Below are positions 1 to 4,473 of a DNA stretch of 5,587 bases, piece by piece. The stretch's first letter is position 1, and each line of letters opens with the position of its first letter. Made by a program: the position numbers and the translations under genes. Below the pieces are notes generated by a model. It saw only the letters and a list, made by a program, of their open reading frames with translations. It did not search any database and was not told the DNA's origin. The stretch comes from Pseudomonadota bacterium (GTDB taxonomy: Bacteria; Pseudomonadota; Gammaproteobacteria; Steroidobacterales; Steroidobacteraceae): contig JAKADE010000214.1 of NCBI GenBank assembly GCA_021820785.1, positions 1 to 5,587 of the forward strand, in the 5' to 3' direction.

Positions 1-2
1 AC

Positions 3-368
3 CTGCGCATCCTGCACGTGCTCAACGAGTGGTTGCTCATCACTCCGGACACCGCCGGCGTCAACATCGGCGACATCCAGGACGAAATGCGCCGCAGCGG
101 CGATGCACTGCTCAACGAAGCGGACGCGCGCGCCCGCGCCGCCGGGGTCGATGCGACCACGGCGCTGATCGAGCAGATGGGCACGCCGGTGGGCGCGGCC
201 ATTCTGCGTCATGCCGAGGGCTGGCCCGCGGACCTGATCGTCTGCGGCACGCATGGAAGGCGCGGCGTACGTCGCCTGGTGCTGGGCAGCGACGCCGAAT
301 ACATCGTACGGCACACGCACATCCCGGTTCTGCTGCGCCGCCACCCGGAGCCGAGCGAAAAGACTTAG
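3..368 (+). CDS. Universal stress protein, UspA family (5' end outside the window)
   Basis: The first in-frame codon seen is at 3 and the gene ends with TAG at 366-368, giving 121 residues without a start codon. The opening residues LRILHVLNEW match the second beta strand of the Usp fold, so about 35 N-terminal residues probably lie upstream; the GTG at 18 sits inside that strand and is not a credible start. The ATP-binding signature G-x2-G-x9-G-S is complete: GTHG is encoded from 246, nine residues follow, and GS is encoded from 285. It is followed by the usual EYIVRHTHIPVLLRR ending. The family comprises small cytoplasmic proteins, often dimeric, that help cells survive starvation, oxidants or respiratory arrest; members with this motif usually bind ATP. 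It lies 44 bases ahead of a CBS-domain gene on the same strand, probably in one operon. Family assignment is secure; the exact role is not known. Confidence 0.93.
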   Translation: MRILHVLNEWLLITPDTAGVNIGDIQDEMRRSGDALLNEADARARAAGVDATTALIEQMGTPVGAAILRHAEGWPADLIVCGTHGRRGVRRLVLGSDAEYIVRHTHIPVLLRRHPEPSEKT

Positions 369-397
369 AGACCTCAACGAAGCGCGGCGTATCGCAC

Positions 398-404
398 AGA
401 GGAG
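398..404 (+). promoter_or_regulatory. Ribosome binding site of the CBS-domain gene
   Basis: AGAGGAG lies eight bases before the ATG at 413. The reading frame is open far upstream through the Usp gene, so this site decides the start: translation from 413 gives a protein that begins directly at the first CBS domain. Confidence 0.75.
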
Positions 405-412
405 TTCCGCAC

Positions 413-889
413 ATGCTCGTCGAGAACATCATGTCCCGTGACGTACATTGCTGCCGGGCGGAAGATACGCTTGCGCATGCCGCCGAACTGATGTGGCGCC
501 ACGACTGCGGTGCGCTGCCGGTCTGTGGCCGCGGCGACGGCCAGCAGCTCGTCGGCATCATCACCGACCGCGACATCTGCATGCACGCGCTGTTCGGCGG
601 CAAATCGCTCGCCGAGCTGAGCGTCGGCGGCGCAATGTCCAAGTCGGTGCACAGCCTGCATCCGTCCGATTCGCTGGCACAGGCCGAGCGCATGATGCGC
701 GATTCGCGCGTGCGCCGCTTGCCCGTGATCGATCACTCAGGGACGCTGCTCGGCATGCTCTCGCTGGCCGACCTGGCCCGCGAGGCGGCGCGCGAGCGGA
801 CCCAGCCGCGCAAGGAGATCAACGAAACCGATGTCGGCCACACTCTGGCGGCGATCTGCACCGCGCCGAGGCGCCCGCTCGCCGCGTGA
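413..889 (+). CDS. Two-CBS-domain protein
   Basis: A 158-residue protein made of a tandem CBS pair (Bateman module) with no other recognisable domain. CBS1 covers about residues 3-62: MSRDVHCC opens it, CGALPVC is the central strand, and LVGIITDRDIC is the typical ending. CBS2 covers about residues 73-125: AMSKSVHSLHPSDSL, then VRRLPVID and TLLGMLSLADL. A polar, charged tail of about 30 residues follows. Stand-alone CBS pairs usually bind adenine nucleotides or similar ligands and act as soluble energy or redox sensors, but ligand and partner cannot be read from the sequence. The protein is fairly rich in cysteine (C13, C14, C32, C38, C56, C149). It sits between a UspA protein and an HPF-like protein, which supports a role in the stress response. 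A signal peptide and membrane segments are absent. Confidence 0.93.
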   Translation: MLVENIMSRDVHCCRAEDTLAHAAELMWRHDCGALPVCGRGDGQQLVGIITDRDICMHALFGGKSLAELSVGGAMSKSVHSLHPSDSLAQAERMMRDSRVRRLPVIDHSGTLLGMLSLADLAREAARERTQPRKEINETDVGHTLAAICTAPRRPLAA

Positions 890-930
890 ACGGCCTGAGG
901 TGCGGCATCTGGGCATTGAATGGAGCGACG

Positions 931-1404
931 ATGACTTTTCCGGTGGTGGTGAGTTTCCAGCAGATGGCGCCCTCCGCGGCGCTGCGTTCCCGGATCCGTG
1001 AGCTTGCCGAGCGGCTCGAGCGGTTCAGCCCGAACATCCTGCGCTGCCGCGTGTGGGTGGAAAGGCCGGCCCGGCACCGGCAGCAAGGAGCGCTGCATGC
1101 CGTGCGGATCGATGTCGCGGTGCCCGACGAGCACATCCTCGTCGGGCATGCGCACGCTGCCGATCCGGCGCACGAGGATCCCTACGTGGCGGTGCGCGAC
1201 GCCTTCAACGCCGCGCGCCGCCAGTTGGAGAACTACGAGCGCCGGCGGCGCGGGGAGATCAAGCGTCACAATGGACTGGCGCAGCCGGCGCCGAAGCCGA
1301 TCCGCGCGGCGCGCACGCCGCGCGCATCGGTGCCGCGAACCACTGCGGCTCGGGCACGAGGCGGCTCGAGCGCAGCGCACGCGGAGCGCACCGCGCGCCG
1401 CTGA
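931..1404 (+). CDS. HPF/RaiA-family ribosome hibernation factor with basic C-terminal tail
   Basis: A 157-residue protein. Residues 4 to about 112 fit the S30AE (HPF/YfiA) fold: strand VVVSFQQM, helix ALRSRIRELAERLERF, strand CRVWVE, strand HAVRIDVAVPDEHILV, then HEDPYVAVRDAFNAARRQLE and a basic YERRRRGEIKRH end. Proteins of this family bind the small ribosomal subunit at the tRNA and mRNA sites and keep idle ribosomes inactive and protected. The start ATG has GGAG at 922-925, five bases upstream; the frame is open further upstream, but homologues as I recall them begin near this point. Residues 117-157 form an Arg/Ala/Pro-rich, probably disordered tail instead of the cold-shock-like or dimerisation domain seen in some relatives. 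The gene follows the CBS gene after 41 bases, probably in the same operon. The family call is firm; the function of the tail is unknown. Confidence 0.9.
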   Translation: MTFPVVVSFQQMAPSAALRSRIRELAERLERFSPNILRCRVWVERPARHRQQGALHAVRIDVAVPDEHILVGHAHAADPAHEDPYVAVRDAFNAARRQLENYERRRRGEIKRHNGLAQPAPKPIRAARTPRASVPRTTAARARGGSSAAHAERTARR

Positions 1405-1447
1405 ATGTGTCGCCCGACCTGCGACGGGCCCGGCGAAACGGCGAGTC

Positions 1448-1476
1448 GCGCGCCGCCCGGTGCCGGGCCGGCGCGC
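1448..1476 (+). terminator. Strong GC hairpin downstream of the HPF gene (possible 3' end signal)
   Basis: Bases 1448-1460 pair with 1463-1476, leaving one bulged C at 1469: seven outer pairs, then GCCCGG against CCGGGC. The innermost pair probably opens to leave a GTGC loop. It begins 44 bases after the HPF stop codon. No U-run follows (the next bases are AAGCTCGCC), so it is not a textbook intrinsic terminator. It could stabilise the transcript's 3' end or pause polymerase, or it may simply reflect high GC content. Confidence 0.35.
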
Positions 1477-1538
1477 AAGCTCGCCGGCAAGACCGGGGCA
1501 CGAGCGGTCGCGGCAGGAGAGTTCCCCCCGTGTGACCT

Positions 1539-1560
1539 AGGCACGCTCACGTGCGTGCTT
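1539..1560. repeat. Inverted repeat centred on CACGTG, candidate operator
   Basis: GCACGC (1541-1546) and GCGTGC (1553-1558) are perfect inverted copies around a six-base TCACGT centre. A further G-T and A-T pair outside them extends the symmetry to 1539-1560. CACGTG occupies 1548-1553. The right edge shares two bases with the TTGACC hexamer at 1559-1564, the placement expected for a regulator acting at the promoter. No specific regulator is recognised. A transcript crossing it could also fold into a hairpin, but no U-run follows. Confidence 0.4.
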
Positions 1561-1586
1561 GACCGGCTGGTGCGGTTTCTTACCAT
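1559..1586 (+). promoter_or_regulatory. Putative sigma70 promoter for the oxidoreductase/photolyase cluster
   Basis: TTGACC at 1559-1564 matches five of six bases of the -35 consensus. TACCAT at 1581-1586 matches four of six of the -10, with 16 bases between them. Transcription would start near 1593, leaving a short leader of about 23 bases before the ATG at 1616. It is the best promoter-like pair I saw in the spacer, but chance matches of this quality occur. Confidence 0.4.
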
Positions 1587-1602
1587 GCACGCCCCAATCC
1601 CC

Positions 1603-1608
1603 AAGGAG
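1603..1608 (+). promoter_or_regulatory. Ribosome binding site of the OYE-family gene
   Basis: A perfect AAGGAG lies seven bases before the ATG at 1616. It fixes that start against the in-frame TTG at 1559, which would add 19 residues unlike the family N-terminus and would begin inside the predicted promoter. Confidence 0.8.
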
Positions 1609-1615
1609 CTCGGCC

Positions 1616-2728
1616 ATGGCGGCATCCGCGCTGTTCGAACCGCTGCGCATCAAGTCGCTGCACCTGAAGAATCGCATCGTGATGGCGCCGATGACGCGTA
1701 TGTTCTCGCCGCAGGGCGTGCCTGGTGAGAACGTCGCCGCCTACTATCGACGTCGCGCGGAGGGCGAGGTCGGACTGATCCTCTCCGAGGGCACGGTGGT
1801 TCAGCGGCCGGCGTCGCGCAACGAGCCGGACATTCCATTCTTTCACGGCGCCGCCGCGCTCGCCGGGTGGAAGCGGGTGATCGAACAGGTGCATGCGGCC
1901 GGCGGGCGCATGGGACCGCAGCTCTGGCACGTCGGCTCGGTCGCCAGCGGCGCGAGCGCCTGGGAACCGGAGACACCGGTCGAGAGCCCCTCGGGGCTGC
2001 TCGATGCGCACACGACGCGTGGCCGTGCCATGAGCGAGGAAGACATCGCCGACACCATCGAGGCCTTCGGGCGTGCAGCCGCCAGCGCCCGTGCGCTCGG
2101 CTTCGATACGGTAGAGATCCATGGCGCGCACGGCTACCTGATCGACCAGTTCTTCTGGGACGCCACCAACCGCCGCACGGACAGGTTCGGCGGCGCCTCA
2201 CTGCGCGAGCGTTCGCATTTCGCCGCGGAGGTGATCCGCAGCGTACGGCGCGCACTCGGCGAGGACATACCGCTGATCCTGCGGCTCAGCCAGTGGAAGC
2301 AGCAGGACTTCTCCGCGCGCCTTGCCGCAACGCCCGAGGAAATGACCGACTGGCTCGTTCCGCTCGTCGAGGCGGGCGTGGATGTGCTGCATTGCTCGCA
2401 GCGGCGCTTCTGGGAGCCGGAGTTTCCACAGATCGACGGGCCCGCTGGACTGAATTTCGCCGGCTGGGCGAAGAAGCTCACGGGCGCACGCACCATCACC
2501 GTCGGTTCGGTCGGTCTCTCCGGGGAGTTTCTCGCCGCCTTCTCCGGCGAAAGTTCCGCCCCGACCGGCCTCGATGAGCTGCTGCGGCGGCTCGAGCGGG
2601 AGGAATTCGACCTGGTGGCCGTCGGCCGGGCCCTGCTCGCCGACCCGCAGTGGGCGGCGAAAATCCACCACGGCGAACTCGCGGCCCTGCAGGGCTTCAC
2701 GCCGGCGGCACTGCAGACCCTGATCTGA
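1616..2728 (+). CDS. Old Yellow Enzyme-family NAD(P)H:flavin oxidoreductase
   Basis: A 370-residue TIM-barrel flavoenzyme of usual length for single-domain OYE proteins (NADH:flavin oxidoreductase/12-oxophytodienoate reductase type). The N-terminus LFEPLRIKSLHLKNRIVMAPMTR (residues 6-28) is the typical first strand and FMN-site segment. QLWHVG begins at Q102. The active-site segment has H169 and H172 followed by Y174 (IHGAHGYLIDQFFWD), then NRRTDRFGG. The phosphate-binding region is VGRALLADP at 336-344. The family holds FMN non-covalently and uses NAD(P)H to reduce activated C=C bonds; the His/His pair fits the bacterial subgroup rather than yeast-type His/Asn. The protein is likely cytoplasmic, and its physiological substrate cannot be told. 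It has its own ribosome binding site and putative promoter and lies 66 bases upstream of a photolyase gene, so the two may be co-transcribed. No iron-sulfur or second flavin domain follows the barrel. Confidence 0.95.
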   Translation: MAASALFEPLRIKSLHLKNRIVMAPMTRMFSPQGVPGENVAAYYRRRAEGEVGLILSEGTVVQRPASRNEPDIPFFHGAAALAGWKRVIEQVHAAGGRMGPQLWHVGSVASGASAWEPETPVESPSGLLDAHTTRGRAMSEEDIADTIEAFGRAAASARALGFDTVEIHGAHGYLIDQFFWDATNRRTDRFGGASLRERSHFAAEVIRSVRRALGEDIPLILRLSQWKQQDFSARLAATPEEMTDWLVPLVEAGVDVLHCSQRRFWEPEFPQIDGPAGLNFAGWAKKLTGARTITVGSVGLSGEFLAAFSGESSAPTGLDELLRRLEREEFDLVAVGRALLADPQWAAKIHHGELAALQGFTPAALQTLI

Positions 2729-2744
2729 CCTCGAGAACGGCGAT

Positions 2745-2782
2745 CCGCAGCGCTCCGCGTATCCAAACGCCCGGCGCTGCGG
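2745..2782 (+). repeat. Hairpin in the leader of the photolyase gene
   Basis: CCGCAGCGC (2745-2753) and GCGCTGCGG (2774-2782) are a perfect nine-base inverted repeat. Nested inside, GCGT (2757-2760) pairs with ACGC (2767-2770) around an ATCCAA loop, so the RNA can form a two-step stem with a small CC/CC internal loop. The stem ends 12 bases before the photolyase ATG. It may act as a translational control element, a pause or processing site, or a weak terminator (no U-run follows). Confidence 0.45.
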
Positions 2783-2794
2783 CATCATCGGCGC

Positions 2795-4294
2795 ATGCAC
2801 CGTCTCGCTCTGGTCTGGTTCAAGCGCGACCTGCGCATGGGGGATCACGCCCCCCTCCATGCCGCCGCAGAGTATCCGGCCGCGGCGGCACTGTACGTCG
2901 TCGAACCGGAATGGGTGCACAGTCCGGAGTGCGATTCACAGCATCTGGCATTTGCCGCTGCACAGGTGCGCGCGCTGCGTTCGGACCTGGCCGCGCATGG
3001 ACTGCCGCTGCTGATCCGGTGGGGCAGGATGCCGGCCGTGCTTGCCGCGCTGCGCCGTGAATTCGTCTTCACAGACCTGCTCAGCCACGAGGAGACCGGA
3101 CCGTTGTGGTCATTCACGCGCGACCGTGCCGTCGCGTCATGGTGCCGCAGCGTCGGTGTGCGCTGGCAGGAATGGCCCCAGACGGGCGTCATCCGCGGGC
3201 TGCGCACACGCGAGGGGTGGGCGAGCCGCTGGCACGAGCGTATGGATGCGCCGCGCGTAGCGGTGCCCACGCACTGGGCGGGCGCCACGGGGCTCACGCC
3301 CGGGACGTGGCCGCAGAACGAAATCGCTGCCGCGGGACACGGCCGTGCCCGCCCCCTGCCGCCCGGCGGACAGGCCGCGGCGAACCGCACGCTCGAGCAC
3401 TTTCTCACCGAGCGCGCGGCTCGGTACCGCTGGGATCTTTCGAGCCCGCTCACGGCACCCGAAAGCTGTTCGCGCCTCAGTCCGTATCTGGCGTTCGGCC
3501 TGCTCTCGATGCGTCAGGTTCATCAAGCCACCGAGACGCGGATCCGGGAGCTGCTGGCCGAGCGCTCGGTACACGCGCGTCGATTCGCCTACTCGCTGCG
3601 CGGTTTTGCCGCCCGTCTGCGCTGGCATTGCCATTTCATGCAGAAACTCGAATCGGAGCCGCAGATCGAAGTGCGCAACGTCGCGCGCGTCTATGATGGA
3701 CTGCGCGAGGAGCACTTCGAGTCGGCCCATTTCGACGCCTGGCGCAGCGGCCAGACCGGCTACCCCATGGTCGACGCCTGCATGCGCTGTCTCAATGCCA
3801 CAGGCTGGCTGAACTTCCGCATGCGCGCGATGCTCGTCAGTTTCGCCGCCTATCATCTGTGGCTGCACTGGCGCGAACCGGGGCTGCACCTGGCGCGACA
3901 GTTTCTCGACTTCGAGCCGGGCATCCACTGGAGTCAGATGCAGATGCAGTCCGGCACCACCGGCATCAACGCGTTGCGGATCTACTCGCCCGCAAAACAG
4001 CAGCTCGACCATGATCCCCGCGGAGAATTCATCCATCGCTGGGTGCCGGAGTACGGCACGAGCGCCTACCCAGCACCGATCGTCGAAGAGCGCAGCGCAC
4101 TGGAGCGAGCGAGAGGACGGATTCACTCGGTACGCAACACCGCAGCGGCGCGCGAGGAAGCGGCGCGCGTGCAGCACCGTCACGGGTCGCGCCGCAGCGG
4201 CCTGCCCGACACCCACCGGCGGCGCAAGCCTGCGACCGGCTTGCAGACCGCGCCGCACCAGGTGACGCTGTTCACGGACGAGGAGACCTCATGA
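2795..4294 (+). CDS. Cryptochrome/deoxyribodipyrimidine photolyase family protein
   Basis: A 499-residue protein with both photolyase domains. Residues 3-135 form the Rossmann-like antenna domain (LVWFKRDLRMGDHAPL at the start). From about residue 200 comes the helical FAD-binding domain, with RLSPYLAFGLLS, RLRWHCHF (W277), TGYPMVDACMR (T321-R331), TGWLNFRMRAM (336-346) and RIYSPAKQ. It ends in a basic tail closing with QVTLF. The family uses blue or near-UV light and reduced FAD to split UV-made pyrimidine dimers in DNA, or signals as a cryptochrome. By eye, some classical CPD-photolyase positions differ: R274 where E. coli has Glu274, and QMQMQ (381-385) where the FAD-proximal Trp is expected. 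The ATG at 2795 gives the family N-terminus, yet no Shine-Dalgarno precedes it. The stop overlaps the next gene's ATG by four bases (ATGA). Family call is firm; lesion specificity is open. Confidence 0.94.
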   Translation: MHRLALVWFKRDLRMGDHAPLHAAAEYPAAAALYVVEPEWVHSPECDSQHLAFAAAQVRALRSDLAAHGLPLLIRWGRMPAVLAALRREFVFTDLLSHEETGPLWSFTRDRAVASWCRSVGVRWQEWPQTGVIRGLRTREGWASRWHERMDAPRVAVPTHWAGATGLTPGTWPQNEIAAAGHGRARPLPPGGQAAANRTLEHFLTERAARYRWDLSSPLTAPESCSRLSPYLAFGLLSMRQVHQATETRIRELLAERSVHARRFAYSLRGFAARLRWHCHFMQKLESEPQIEVRNVARVYDGLREEHFESAHFDAWRSGQTGYPMVDACMRCLNATGWLNFRMRAMLVSFAAYHLWLHWREPGLHLARQFLDFEPGIHWSQMQMQSGTTGINALRIYSPAKQQLDHDPRGEFIHRWVPEYGTSAYPAPIVEERSALERARGRIHSVRNTAAAREEAARVQHRHGSRRSGLPDTHRRRKPATGLQTAPHQVTLFTDEETS

Positions 4295-4473
4295 GCCGCG
4301 CCCCCTCCGGCGGGTATCGCGGCAACAAGGCCTCCCTGCCGAGCAAGCCCTGCGCCGTGTGTGGCCGCCCGATGACATGGCGACGGGCCTGGGCGAAGAA
4401 CTGGGACGCGGTCCGGTACTGTTCCGAGGGCTGCCGGCAACGGCGCGGCGCACCCGCCAGGTCACGCGGGTGA
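4291..4473 (+). CDS. DUF2256 family small zinc-ribbon-like protein
   Basis: A 60-residue protein with the layout of DUF2256 (PF10013): a GNKASLPSK lead-in, CAVCGRPMTWRRAWAKNWDAV, then YCSEGC. Four cysteines, C21-x2-C24 and C44-x3-C48, form a probable treble-clef or ribbon-like zinc site; the segment between is rich in Trp and basic residues and the tail is basic. Its ATG overlaps the stop of the upstream photolyase (ATGA at 4291-4294), with AGGAG at 4281-4285 five bases before it. Its stop overlaps the next photolyase start (GTGA at 4470-4473). The family has no established function as far as I know, and I recall it commonly sitting near photolyase/cryptochrome genes. Nucleic-acid binding, or a part in maturing or partnering the photolyases, is inference only. 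Confidence 0.9.
   Translation: MSRAPSGGYRGNKASLPSKPCAVCGRPMTWRRAWAKNWDAVRYCSEGCRQRRGAPARSRG

Noticed and set aside
112..736. Two minus-strand frames (112-693 and 374-736) across the Usp and CBS genes
   Set aside because: Both are antisense to recognised proteins, have Arg/Ala/Ser-rich shadow composition, and show no motif.
998..1540. Plus-strand frames overlapping the HPF gene and the following spacer (998-1540 and 1053-1535)
   Set aside because: They overlap the HPF gene in other frames and consist largely of Arg, Ala and Ser without a family pattern; no ribosome binding site was seen.
1559..1615. Upstream TTG start for the OYE gene, adding 19 residues
   Set aside because: The ATG at 1616 has a perfect AAGGAG at the right distance and gives the family N-terminus; the extra residues look unrelated.
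1405..1728. Possible small gene filling the spacer between HPF and OYE
   Set aside because: The frame starts directly after the HPF stop, runs into the OYE gene in another frame, and has no recognisable domain. The promoter and Shine-Dalgarno of the OYE gene lie inside it.
3935..3949. Short tandem repeat CAGATGCAGATGCAG
   Set aside because: It encodes the QMQMQ segment in frame within the FAD-binding domain and resembles a motif I recall in close family members, so it is treated as coding sequence and not as a repeat element.
3137..4258. 373-codon minus-strand frame opposite the first photolyase
   Set aside because: It shadows a clear photolyase gene, and no domain was recognised in it.
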